From Sphaerolaimus hirsutus (Eukaryota; Nematoda; Chromadorea; Monhysterida; Sphaerolaimidae): a stretch of DNA of 64,000 nucleotides. Positions 46,380 through 56,799 of this stretch are shown piece by piece. A program made the position numbers and the translations under genes. Numbering within the stretch: the first letter of the stretch is position 1; each line of letters starts with the position of its first letter. The stretch is taken from NCBI GenBank assembly GCA_964036195.1, contig OZ038459.1, positions 25,169,206 through 25,233,205 of the forward strand, in the 5' to 3' direction. Under the pieces are notes generated by a model, which made no database searches, was not told the DNA's origin, and saw nothing but the letters and a program-made list of their open reading frames with translations.

Positions 46380-49300
46380 GCAAGGGGTCCCTCCTGGCTA
46401 CGCCACGATTGGAAGTAACTGATATTTTTTATCTATATATGCAGGTGATTTATGGTAAAATTCACTGTAGTCAGTGTGCAGTCAGTCGACTGTAAACGTA
46501 TTAAGTAAATATATTAACGGAATGATAAGCAGCGCAAAATAATAGAATGAAAAAAATGTGAATAGGCTTGCGTAAATATTTAGAAAGGTAGCAGATGTGT
46601 GATGTACGTGATAATTTGGGAACGGAGTGCCTCTATTGGCTTGAAATTACAGCAGTGGGCATATTTAAATCCAATAAACCCTTCAAACTTCAAACTTCAA
46701 TGTAAATACGTCCATTAACAGTGGCGCATTTCAAATTGATTCATGGATAGGGATGGGAAAATTTAGCATACCTTTTCACGAGGTTCCAATGATTCGCTGC
46801 ACCGCACCATTCAATGCAATTTTGTGGCTACGCAAACTAGTACACCATCAACTCATAAATCTATTTTGAACACATTAGAGTTGACCAGAATGAATAGTTT
46901 TCAATCGCTGTCAACAGTAGTTGACAGACTCATTTGGGTAAGATGTGTTCAGAAGAGATTTAAGAGTTTCCCAAATTTCGGTCGTGTACTTGGATATTTG
47001 CCGTACATCACCGGACAAACTGTATGGTATCTAGATCAGATGCCACTCCCAGACAATGTAAAATGCCAAGTTTAAAAGACCACGCAAAGCGTCAAAGGTA
47101 TTTCATTATCATATCCTATTGTAAAATTTCGTTTTTCTTTTTTTTAATTTTACTGATCGTTGGACTATTTCACAGGACTGTTGGCCAACTTGCGTGACAT
47201 TTGACATATTACAGGCCGTCTGGGAGTGGCGCGGCTCCAAAATTCAACTCAAGTTCGGAACTCAAGTGTTAACAAAAATACTCCTCGCCTGTCGCTTGAC
47301 AAGGTATTTTAAACTTTCATCTGTGACATTTTTAAACATGTCATTTCATCTGTGACTTTGACTTCTATCATTTTCTAGTAAAATTTGCTGCATACATGGA
47401 GTGAACAACAGATACATGACTCCAAAATGGCTCCAAAAACGAAAATAAAACCGAAAAGCCCCAAAAGAAACCATTTGGCACTTGGCCAAAAACACAAAGC
47501 CGGGAAATATTAAAAGAAACCGACCCAAAGACAGCGCCAGCTTGTATCCGCAGCCATCGTAAAAATTCCCAATCCGTAAAGCACCAATAAAATAGATTGA
47601 TAATCGACCGACCCCGAAATTATCCGCTCAAAAAGGCGAAATTTATCGACGGAATTCCCTCGCAGAAAAACTCGGCAAATAAGTTTTCACGGCATGCGCG
47701 CTTTCGAGTCTGCGACAAAAATGGAAATAAAAATGCGTCCAACAATATGATTCAGAGTGCTTTGCAAATAGATCGATGATAAACAGCGGGTCGGTAAATG
47801 CTGTGCAAACATTGAAACTATGAGTTTTCGGCGTTCGGAGTGACGCACCACGGACGCACGCGCGGCTTGAGGTTGGGTAAGGAACCATTTGTATTTGTCC
47901 GGAAATTTTCGCGATAAACTTACAATTTGATATTGAGTTTGGGTTTACGTGCGTCCGTTACGGCTCAAACGCGTATTTTTTGTTGTGGTTTTTGTGTTTT
48001 TCAGTCAGGAAAGTGATACCTTTACTCAGAACAATGTTGTTTACTGAGCGAGAGAAGCGAATTCGGGAAAACGTTTAGTGAACATAACTTCTGGTACGAG
48101 TGAGAATCAAGTGATTTTCTTTTTCACAAAAATAGTTTTGGATACATTGCTTATTTCAACAAGCAATAAATGAATATTTGGGTAGATACATCGTCGTCAA
48201 CAAGCAGAAGGAATACATAATTACCGCAATAATCTTCAATATACACTACATAAAAATCATCAAATAAGTCACCCTTTAATAACTCCCCCTTTGTGATAGG
48301 TGGGAAAGATATTTGATCCATTCAAAAAGTCCATGAAGCCAGACAGATGAAAAAAGCTGTGTCTGGTGTGCAAATGTAATGCAGCATGTGCAATGATGGA
48401 AAAAATAGAATTTATGTGTATGCAAAGCGTATTTAACTGTTGTTAACTGCTGCTGCTGTTTACCTTTACCCCATGTTTTCACTGTTCACATGAATTTTTT
48501 ACATGTTTCATTCTATTCTATTTGTTTTTCAGTAATTATGATTCAATTTAAACTTGATGAATGGAATTCCTATTTTGCTGCATGGAATTCCATGAAACCC
48601 CATTCATACAATTGATTTTTGATGAATTCTCCTGAAAGTTATGATGACTCAACAGTCAGAAAAATTGACAAAAACAACTCATCAGGGTTATACAGTATGC
48701 AAAACCATCCAAACATCCATTCTGCACAAATTTATTAGAACCAGAGAAGTGGCATGAAAGTGTGTTTTTGTTCCACAACACTTACAAAGCTTCAGGTGGC
48801 AGTGACCATTGCTATTAAAGCAATAACAATACATTGCCTAAAGTCAGACATCAGTGGCTACATAGAATGGAAATTAGAAATGAGACTGTGAAATCTGGGT
48901 TTATGATGCATCGTGAAGCACAGTGAACACTGGCACACCGGTCTGGTATAACAGTGAAATGAAGACACTTCACAAATTTTGGAATAATCAGAATAGCATG
49001 TATTCAATCATATTTATGTGAAGCATCTAGTCTAAACTTCACTTCACTTTCTTATCTTTCACGTGACACACGTTCTTCAGTCTGAAACTGTGAAGGACAA
49101 TATGGATGTGAGATTAAGCATCTTTCTTGAGGTCAGTTCAGTTTGTGGAGACTTCACACTTATGAACTTCTCTGTGCACACTCCTTCCACAAGCTTCACA
49201 AACCCATTTTTGCTGAGACAGAATTATAACTTTACCACAGATAAATGAATGGCATATTCTAAGAACTAACAAATATTGGAATGTTAATGCAGAGATCTAA

Positions 49301-49598
49301 AATTGGCAATTAATTTGAAGCTCAAAAGTTGACTTTATAAAAACAAACAACAATGAAAAGTGATTTCCAAAAGACTGAAAAATGAGATGTTTCCTCCACA
49401 ATATTCTACATGTTACATAAATAGTGTATTACCTCAGATTGTAGGTATAGCCACAATTTATATGGTCACTTTTTTCTGCAAATACAGTGAGTGGGTACCC
49501 TTATGCACCCTATTCCTTTCGCCAGATTGTGCAAACATTTGACCAACAGTGAACAACAGCTGCCACCCGCAGCTATTCTTGGAGGTAAATCAGCCTAT
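46380..49598. other. Gene-free stretch with one CpG-richer segment
   Basis: 46825-47005 is a GCTGCACACACTAG-type MITE and 47040-47226 a CCCTGTAAAATG-type foldback. 47520-47960 is unusually rich in CG and single-copy in look (ACGGACGCACGCGCGGC near 47850). It could be a promoter or non-coding first exon, but no reading frame supports a gene. 48100-49598 shows nothing. Confidence 0.4.
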
Positions 49599-49984
49599 TA
49601 CCATATTTCCTCGAAATACCCCCCGGGGGGTGATTGTTTCATAGTGCTCCCAAGAGGGGGGGCGGGGTTAAACGAGGGGGGGGGGTGCTTCCAGGGGAGG
49701 GTCATTGTTTCGCCAGAAATTTTTTGAAACCCTAGTACAAAATCGTTGTTTGTGATGTGCGCTGGGGTGGAAAAATGCATCAATAACTGACATGTATAGA
49801 CTCCTGTAGACTAATATTAGTACGTAGATGGTATAAACACTGTTCTAACGTGATTCCGACATTGTTTTAACGTGTGTTCTGCACTACGCAGAACACAAAC
49901 TGCTGTATTTGTCATGTACGTTCTCTTTACACTCAATCTGGGGGGTATTTCGAGGGGGAGCGGGTATTTCGAGGAAATACGGTA
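49599..49984. mobile_element. TACCGTATTTCCTCGAA-family element
   Basis: Left end TACCATATTTCCTCGAAAT, right end GAGGAAATACGGTA. The core is the complement of that at 3406-3803. Very similar over its length. Confidence 0.82.
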
Positions 49985-50113
49985 TTTATATCATCAATAC
50001 AAAAAGGTAAAATCGCACCTCTTTTTAGAGGGTACCTCTCATCCGAGGGATTCCCACAATTGGAGGTAAAATATTACAGTATCAGCTCCAAGAATCAGGA
50101 GACGAAAAGTGTT

Positions 50114-50307
50114 TATACTCAGCGGACAGCACACCTAGTATGGAAACATACAATAATTTTATGAATAAAATTTTGTCAAAAATTTCGTAATTAATTATTC
50201 CATAATAAAAACGAAATATTATGATGAAAAACTGTATCATTTTTGGGTCATTATTCAGATGGGTTATGGTAGGTTTTCATACTAAGTGTGATGTCCGCCG
50301 GGTATAC
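50114..50307. mobile_element. Foldback MITE with CGGCGGACAT ends
   Basis: Ends TATACTCAGCGGACAGCAC and GTGATGTCCGCCGGGTATA. The core is the reverse of 21579-21774, including the AATAATGACCCAAA-like piece and ATGGTAGGTTTTCATACTA. Confidence 0.78.
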
Positions 50308-50374
50308 CTAGTGTGTATATCAAGATGTTTACATATTCAAAAGTTAAAATTTCTCTAAACGCAAGGCTCACTAC

Positions 50375-50558
50375 TAGTAATGTAAAAAGCGCCAGAACTT
50401 TGGCGACAGGCGCCATAAGCGCCATGGCGCTTTTCCGACCCTTAGCGCCAAGCGCCAATGGCGCCAGAGCAAAATGGCGCCAAGCGCCAGAAGCGCCATG
50501 GCGCTTTTTGCTTTAGCGCTAGCGCCAGGCGCCATTGCATGGCGCTTTCACATCACTA
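50375..50558. mobile_element. hAT-like element with GGCGCC body
   Basis: Ends TAGTAATGTAAAAAGCGCC and GGCGCTTTCACATCACTA, with a perfect 8-bp duplication CTCACTAC at 50367-50374 and 50559-50566. The body is about twice that of 2588-2688. Confidence 0.9.
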
Positions 50559-50722
50559 CTCACTACACAATACACATCAAAATGATCTTGCTGTGTGATG
50601 AAGGTAAATAAAAAAACAATGCAAAAATCAATAGGTAAAGCATAAAAATAAACAGTACAGTCACTTTTAAATGCGAAAATAGTATGACATTTTAACAGTT
50701 TTTTATTCAAGCATGATAACCA

Positions 50723-51751
50723 TATGAAGTCTACTTCTAAAAGTTGATAAATCCAAAAATCGATTTTGAGAAATGGTATTTATGTGAATGTTGAAACCAT
50801 CTGCCAGTGATGCATGTCCAATGTTAATTACAAAGTATAAAATTGACTTCCTCTACTCCCCACACATATTGGAGCAGTGGCCTTTCAACAAAATGAATTT
50901 GGACGGGAACCAAACAAGCAGGAAGAAGTCCAATAAACAAGTATGGAAAATTATCTCCCCAGCCCCAGTAAATTTGCCCTATGTCCAATTTATGTACTTA
51001 TCGACTTTTAGAAGTCAGCATCCCACATGGACTTAACAAATTTCACACGAGATTTCTCGCAAAACAATGGACATATCGACTTTATGATGGATAAATCAAG
51101 GATTTATCAACTTCTTGATATTTCTTTTCTCTACCTGTTCCCAATTATTTCAAGTGTCAAAGCGTGACACGTAAAAAGAAGCTACCGTATTTACTCGATA
51201 TACCCCCCTCGAAATAGCCCCCGTCTCGAAATACCCCTCCTCAAAATGGCAACTATGAATTTATTATCCCCCCTCTTGAAATACCCCCCCCCCAAATTGA
51301 GTGTCAAGGGAACGTATACGACAAAAGCTATGGTTTGTGTTCTGGGCAATGCAGAACACACGTTCAAACAATGACTGTGTTCCATCAGACCAGGGTTATA
51401 CCGTCTACACACTTATATTGTCTATAGAATCTTGTACAAGGTGGTTTTTGTTTCATTTTTTAACGTCTGCGTTTACAAGCAAATATTTACCTAGTACTGG
51501 TTTTTCAAAAAATTTCTGGCGAAATAATGAGCCCCCGCTCGAATAACCCCCCTCTTTAACCCCCCCCCCCCCTCAAAATTCTCACTATGAAACAATCAAC
51601 CCCGGGGGGTATTTCGAGGAAATACGGTAGTAACATTCAAATTTTCTTGGAAAATAGCAAAAAATGTACGAATTTGTAATGCTTGTTTTCATGCCTGAGC
51701 CGATTTTTTGACATTTTGGAGTTATCGACTTTTAGAAGGGGACGCTTCATA
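50723..51751. mobile_element. Diverged AAGTCTACTTCTAAAAGTYG-ended element with nested TACCGTATT copy
   Basis: Inverted ends around CTTCTAAAAGTTGATAA and TTATCGACTTTTAGAAG. The inner part resembles 27578-28218. It is interrupted by the element at 51183-51629. Confidence 0.65.
51183..51629. mobile_element. TACCGTATTTACTCGA-family element, nested
   Basis: Ends TACCGTATTTACTCGATAT and GAGGAAATACGGTA, C-rich arms, and a core with GGAACGTATACGACAAAAGC close to the 4048-4502 copy. Confidence 0.78.
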
Positions 51752-51867
51752 AGTCGACATATTTTTCACAGGTTTCACATCCGTACTTAAACGGATTGAT
51801 ACCGTTCGGTTCACGGTTTATTTCAATCAGTTAGACTCTTCTATGAGAGTTCATTGAACAATTCACG

Positions 51868-52117
51868 TATACTCGGCAGACATGATACTCTGCCCTCGCA
51901 CTGATTTATGTCTCTTGTTGGAAGCGTGCCAATGATTGTTAAATCATGCGATTTACATAAAAAGATGTAAACATTTATCGATGTGTGTATGTTAATGAAT
52001 AAAATTATAACAACAATCAATTGTGTGATATTTTTATGAAACTCGCACGCGTTAACCATCGTTGGCACACTTCCAACGGGAACCACGCGTGCATGGTGTA
52101 AAGTAACCGGAGTATAA
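51868..52117. mobile_element. CGGCAGACATGATACTCTGC-type MITE
   Basis: Left end TATACTCGGCAGACATGATA, right end TGTAAAGTAACCGGAGTATA. The inner arms TTGGAAGCGTGCCAATGATT/ATCGTTGGCACACTTCCAA are inverted. The same plan occurs at 54630-54880. Confidence 0.75.
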
Positions 52118-52589
52118 CCGTTTTTGGGTCAGTGCCAACATTTCATAATGTGTTTGAAGCAGCACTCGTTTCATTACATAGAATTGCAAGTGAAAAGTGT
52201 GTCAACTTTTATGTATCTCAATCTCAAAAACTCTGACAAGAACATCGACAGAAATCCACCGGTAAAATACAAATTTTTAAAAAAACACAATCAAAACCGA
52301 GAGCAAAAATTTACACCATAGCAAAGAAAAGTTCAGAAAACAAATTTTAGCCTCACATAACCTTAAAGTCACGTATTGCTACACAATTTTGCAACAGTTG
52401 TACGCAAATGAATACTTGTCTCAAATAATGACGTCATCGAACTGATACCACTTTTTAAATAATCAATATTATTTATCCAGATCTTCTGCTAGCGATGGCG
52501 TGTGCACATTTTCGGACAGTTTCATCAAAATAATTGTGTAGCAATAAGTACCACAACCTAAAATCCTCCAAATAACCCCCCCCCCAGCT

Positions 52590-52826
52590 TTACACGCTGA
52601 CAGAAGAGTCGCCATCGCCCTCCCCCCTACCCTCGGGACCAATCAGCGCAGACTCGGCCCCCCGATGTTGACGCTGCTGGCGCCTATCCACCAAAGCGGC
52701 AGTTTGCACCTGGTAGCCGGGAGTAGGGCGGCCAATGGCCATCGCCCCTGCAGGGGGGTCGCCCTCCCCCGGGCTCGCGCCCGTGTATGAGGGTGATTGG
52801 GTTAGGGGGGTCGAGAATTGCACCGC
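52590..52826 (-). CDS. Gene 2 terminal exon
   Basis: After acceptor ccccccccacag the frame reads AVQFSTPLTQSPSYTGASPG, continues Gly/Pro/Ala-rich, and ends ...EGDGDSSVSV and stop TAA at 52590-52592. Length is 237 nt (79 codons with stop). The final S-V-S-V has the shape of a hydrophobic C-terminal PDZ ligand (x-S/T-x-V), which is inference. No recognised domain. Confidence 0.8.
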   Translation of the reverse strand, partial: AVQFSTPLTQSPSYTGASPGEGDPPAGAMAIGRPTPGYQVQTAALVDRRQQRQHRGAESALIGPEGRGEGDGDSSVSV

Positions 52827-55800
52827 CTGTGGGGGGGGGGGGTTAAAGCATTGTGGACTGGGATACGTGTTCGTGTGTTTGGTTGAGAAACATTTGCTGG
52901 CTGAATCTAAAACCATATTTGCTTGACTGATTATTCCCCTTGAATATTTCCCAGTGTTGAATAATTCCCCAGTGGCCAGTACGTACTGTTCCCAGAACTG
53001 CACACCCACTAGTATTGTAAAAAGCGCCAGGACTTTGGCGCCAAAAGCGCCATGACGCTCTTTCACCTCTAGCGCCAAGCGCCAACAGCACCAGTAACGC
53101 CACGGCTTTTCTCGCATTGGTGCTACTGTAAGGCTCTAGCACCATGGCGCTTTCACATCAATTTACCCCCCCCCCCCAACCTGATGTCTAGTCTGCCTTG
53201 TGCCCACCAAGGGTGGCAAGGGGGGTGGCGGGGGGGTCTCCACGATGGGCTGCTCGTCCAGCTCGCTGTGACTGCCCCCGGGCGAGTGCTGCTGCGGCGG
53301 CTGGTCTGACAGAGAGCTGCCGTGCCGTGCCTGGCGCTGTCTGGGGGGGGGGGGGTGGGGTTGGGGGTTTGATCATGATAACAATACTTTTGATAATTCA
53401 AGAACTTTTTCGAATTTTTAATTATTTTGACTTTTTATCTGGAAGAGCACTTAAGAATTTTGCACGAATTTTTGTCCAATGATTAGGAAAAAGACTTTCA
53501 AATCGTTTCCCCCCCTACAAAATACGAAAATATCTACCTATGTGTTTTCATACTTTCGAAATTTTTGTTGAAAATGCATGAAAATTGAACAGTAAGATGC
53601 AGAAGCACAATTCAGGCACCAGGATTATAACATTATTGAAAATTTACCAGAAGAATTTGAAAATACGATCCAGTGGAAACAATTGAAAATTTTTAAGAGT
53701 TTTAAACATTTCAAAAATAATTTGTTTGGAGAAAAAAATTGAAATTTGAAAAGTCAGTTTAGAAACAAAAATTCATTAACCACTCGTGAACTCCTCGAGT
53801 ACTTCTTTGAAATTTCGGGCAAAAAGGCAGTGGGTAGGGTACCCGACGCGCCCTACATCAAGCGCCCTATACCCAGTATCCACCCCACATTCATTTGCCC
53901 ACCTTCTCAGCGACATCTGCCTAGTCTTCCTCTGCAGCACGGCGTGCAGCGCCCTGGCCAATCTTTCGGCGCCGGCGGGCACGTGCACCTTGAACGGTTT
54001 CAGCGACCTCTTCGCCGCCGGCGGGCTGGGCGACACTGTAGCTGGTTCAGAGTGAGTAGGGTGGGAGGGGTCGGCCACCCCCTGGGGGCAGTCCCGCACA
54101 CTCGAATGGGTGGAGCAAAGTGGTTAGTGTCGTGTAAAGTCGCTGCACACACTAGCTTGCTAACAAAAGTAAAATAAAACTTAAATACCTACTCTTAAAT
54201 TAGCTTTGAACGTATTTGAGTTTAATTTGAGCTTACCTTGAAATCACTGTCAACTGAATACAAATTCAAAGTTTCACTCAAATATGTTCAAAGCTGATTT
54301 ATGAGCACTCAATTTTGAGTTTACTGGTGTTAGTGAACTAGCATGCGTAGCACCAAAATGTCCATTAAAAAGGCAAAAAGATTTTATTACTGAACTTTTG
54401 ATCTGTTGCGTGACATTTGACACATTTGTATGACATTTGACATGACATTTGCCACTTTCTTTCTACTTTGCAGGGTGCGGGACTGGCACCTGGTCGCCCC
54501 CGGTGGGCAAGGCTTCGCTGCTGCCCCCTGGGGAATCTTCAGCGTCCGACTGTGAGGGGTATTTGGGTTTACTCTAGATTTTTGAATGTGTGCTGGTTTT
54601 CAAATGATGGTACTGTGAAAACGGATGCTTTATACTCGACGAACTTGATACTCTGCACTCGCACTGATTTATGTCTCTTGTTGGAAGTGTGCCAATAATA
54701 ATAAAGGCATGCGATCCTTGTTAACAAGTTAAAAAAATAATTGTTGTGGATAGGTTACATATAGCGTTATTACATGAATGAATTCCGTCAACTTTTTATG
54801 ACAATCGCATGCGTTACACATTGTTGGCATGTTTCCAGCGGGAACCACTCGTGCAAGGTGTAAAGTAACTGGGGTATACTGACTAACTGATTTGGATCAA
54901 ACTTTCGATAGCGTCGCGGCAAAATGCTTCGGTGCTAAATATCTATAAATAATTATTAATAATAGATTTTTATTTTTGTGTGTTTAAAAACTTCTTAGAA
55001 AATCTCTCAAAAAGATGTGTGATTAGATGAATCTCTCTAGAAAATCTGTAGAAAAAAAATAAATAAAAATCTTATATTTTCACTATTTTCTGACATAAAT
55101 TCTTAAATATAAATCTGCAAGAGATTTCTGTCAATAGTATCGATCGAGCTAGACATTCAAAATCACCAACCTCAGTAGTAATTTTGGCAATGAGCGTAGT
55201 GTCATGCTGAAGTGCGTGATGTCCATGTCTATGTCTTAACTGGAACTGTTCGTGTTGAATTTGTTGATAAGCGTGCCGCCTGTGGACAAATTTAATGTCG
55301 ACATCAAGCCCACCTGAAAAACACTCGGGACAAATAAATGTCGCACCAGGGATGCAGTCGGTCCAGGACACACTCTAACACGCCGGGCAGTTTGTAGTAA
55401 TTCGCTTCCAATTCCAGTTTGCGGACGAGTTGACGGTCGGCAGCCGTCAACTGACCAGTTGACAATCCTGCCAATTCGCCCGTGCGAAGGTAGTCGAGAA
55501 TGTAGGCGAAGAGGCTGCCATCGCGATCGATGAAAGGTCTGTTGGTTAGGGGGGTATTTTGGGGTTGATATGGAAAAATTTATCGAAGTTGTGAGTTTGC
55601 ATTTAAAACAGTGGCGGGTAAGGTATTGTAAACAGCAAATGTGGTCTCAACTCTCATTAACGATGGCAAACTCTCTGAAAAAAGTGTTTAAATTTTTGTG
55701 TTTTTTCTTAGATGACTTTTCTTATTTCTATTTTTTTTCCAAAATTGTTTCGATTTTCGTTTTCAAATTCTATGTTTAGCGGCCTTCCAAGCTGTTACTG

Positions 55801-56799
55801 CTATTGTTTTTTTCTTCTGCCGCTACAAAAAAGTTTTTGGATTATTGTTTGCCATATCGTCACTTACCACTTAAGCCGGAATTACAGCTCAGCGGCGTTT
55901 GCCGTGAAATGATGACGTCGTAAAATTGATTACATCAAAATAGACAAAGTTACAGCATTGAAATTTCAGAATTAGATAGTTCTAGTAATTGTGTGTAATG
56001 TCCCAAAAAATTTTTTACCAAATAATCATTATTTAAATAGTTATTAATTTAACGTCAAAATTTTTTGGTGACGTAAAATGTTTGATGTGAAATGTTGACG
56101 TAGAATGTGTAAATTTTGACATAAAATTAATAACTTAGTAATTAATGAATTTTTTTAGGACATTACACACAATTACTAGAACTAATCTAATTCTGAAATT
56201 TCAATGCTGTACCTTTGTCTGATTTGATGTAATCAATTTTACGACGTCATCATTTCACGTCAAATGCCGCTGAGCTGTAATTCCGGTTTTACGGTCACTT
56301 CTCCTCGCAGTAAACTACCCCCCACCCCCTCACAACCCCCCTCAAACTTGGAACCCACCTGCCAGCGGCGTCGAGTGGCAAGGAATGGTCAGCGGTGTCG
56401 GCGAGTTGCCTGAGCACACTGCCCTGGGGCGCGCGCCTGAGGGTGGCCGCAGTGACCGAGTACTCGAGCCCGCCCACAGACACAGTGAGCACCCGGTCTT
56501 CCGAGGCCCGCTGCAACTCGATCAGTTCCATCAGCCCCACCTGGGGGCACTAGCAGACGATAGAAAGTGCCCTGGCAAATTGCCAAATGTCTAGTGAAGG
56601 GGGATGCTATGTTGACTATCAGAACAACGTGAACGAGTGTATTTGTTTCTAGATGTTTGACATTTTTTATGACATTTTACGTATCTTTTGACACTTTTCA
56701 TGACAGTTGACATTTTACAGGGCGATTTCCAGTGTTTGAGAGTGGCACCAGGCCGTAAAAGTCAGCCTCCCGTTTTAGGTCGCGCAGGGTGCGGCCGTT
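52590..56799 (-). CDS. Tandem KCTD-type BTB/T1 domain protein, 3' eight exons (5' incomplete)
   Basis: Exons in transcript order: 56799-56749, 56540-56359, 55538-55314, 55279-55171, 54549-54490, 54081-53903, 53340-53181, 52826-52590. All junctions are GT-AG and in phase, and together they give 400 residues plus stop. The order of parts is the C-terminal helix of a first T1 domain, a full second T1 domain (about residues 30-125), a His/Gln-rich segment, an acidic Ser/Gly piece, a basic segment (about KPFKVHVPAGAERLARALH), and a Pro-rich tail. KCTD proteins oligomerise through T1 and often act as cullin-3 adaptors or channel/receptor partners. Two T1 domains in one chain recalls KCTD19, but I see no residue-level match to it. 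Function is not predicted. The first T1 domain's N-terminal exons were not found in the window. Confidence 0.83.
52990..53157. mobile_element. Degraded hAT-like GGCGCC element in gene 2 intron
   Basis: TAGTATTGTAAAAAGCGCC at the left, GGCGCTTTCACATCA at the right, and a body of AGCGCCA units. The duplication is not readable. It lies only about 24 bp below the donor of the 53181-53340 exon. Confidence 0.7.
53181..53340 (-). CDS. Gene 2 exon, Gln/Ser/Pro-rich tail
   Basis: Of the three frames, only the one reading QRQARHGSSLSDQPPQQHSP then GGSHSELDEQPIVETPPPPP joins in phase on both sides. Acceptor cccccccccag, donor CATCAG|gttggg. The Pro run (PPPPPLPPL) could bind SH3 or WW domains, which is inference. 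Both splice sites are embedded in long C or G runs. Confidence 0.78.
53903..54081 (-). CDS. Gene 2 exon, basic segment
   Basis: Frame GVADPSHPTHSEPATVSPSP then PAAKRSLKPFKVHVPAGAER and LARALHAVLQRKTRQMSLR. Acceptor gactgcccccag, donor AGAAG|gtgggc. The KPFKVHVPAGAERLARALH piece looks like an ordered helix and may be conserved in close relatives, but I cannot assign it. Other AG acceptors inside the exon fail on phase. Confidence 0.78.
54140..54354. mobile_element. GCTGCACACACTAG-type foldback MITE in gene 2 intron
   Basis: Ends TCGCTGCACACACTAGCTTG and GTGAACTAGCATGCGTAGCA, with inverted GAACGTATTTGAGTTTA arms. It fills half of the 408-bp intron between 54081 and 54490. Confidence 0.75.
54490..54549 (-). 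CDS. Gene 2 exon, acidic Ser/Gly linker
   Basis: A 60-nt, phase 0-0 exon: SDAEDSPGGSSEALPTGGDQ. Acceptor acccctcacag, donor CAG|gtgcca. It is strongly GC-rich and flanked on both sides by MITE sequence. The SD-x-EDS-P run looks like a possible acidic kinase site, but that is inference. Confidence 0.75.
54630..54880. mobile_element. CGACGAACTTGATACTCTGC-type MITE in gene 2 intron
   Basis: Same plan as 51868-52117 (GATACTCTGCACTCGCACTG ... GTAACTGGGGTATACT), with inverted TTGGAAGTGTGCCAATAATA-like arms. Confidence 0.75.
55171..55279 (-). CDS. Gene 2 exon, His/Gln-rich segment
   Basis: Frame RHAYQQIQHEQFQLRHRHGH then HALQHDTTLIAKITTE, after acceptor tttgtccacag and before donor GAG|gttggt. Nine of 36 residues are His and six are Gln. 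No family match is recognised. It is joined by phase to both neighbours. Confidence 0.75.
55314..55538 (-). CDS. Gene 2 exon, second half of second T1 domain
   Basis: After acceptor ctaaccaacag the frame gives PFIDRDGSLFAYILDYLRTG then ELAGLSTGQLTAADRQLVRK and LELEANYYKLPGVLECVLDR. FIDRDGxLFxYILDYLRTG and ExxYYxLPxL are the diagnostic KCTD T1 motifs. The rebuilt codon at the junction gives the Gly-Arg-x-Phe-Ile-Asp-Arg-Asp order expected. Donor TTCAG|gtgggc, 225 nt. Confidence 0.94.
55868..56294. mobile_element. Foldback MITE (CCGGAATTACAGCTCAGCGGC) in gene 2 intron
   Basis: Inverted arms of about 120 bp starting CCGGAATTACAGCTCAGCGG, with an AT-rich centre. It fills about half of the 820-bp intron within the second T1 domain. 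The end shares the GATTACAGCTC motif with the 60272-60535 palindrome. Confidence 0.78.
56359..56540 (-). CDS. Gene 2 exon, first half of second T1 domain
   Basis: Frame VGLMELIELQRASEDRVLTV then SVGGLEYSVTAATLRRAPQG and ...LRQLADTADHSLPLDAAG. V-x-L-x-V-G-G-x-x-[YF]-x-x-T-x-x-T-L is the T1/BTB start of KCTD proteins, here with Ser where Asn is usual (SVGG for NVGG). Acceptor tagtgcccccag, donor AG|gtgggt. Confidence 0.88.
56749..56799 (-). CDS. Gene 2 exon, end of first T1 domain
   Basis: A 51-nt exon, NGRTLRDLKREADFYGL, after acceptor aaaaacctcag and before donor CTG|gtgcca. LRxLxREA[DE][FY][YF]xL is the last helix of a KCTD-type T1 domain. It is followed directly, in the next exon, by a new T1 domain, and this is what shows the tandem arrangement. 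Confidence 0.8.

Noticed and set aside
52590-53117. Whole 175-codon frame as one exon of gene 2
   Set aside because: Beyond the acceptor at 52827 the frame runs through intron and a GGCGCC element. The splice-delimited 79-codon part fits the phase of the preceding exon.
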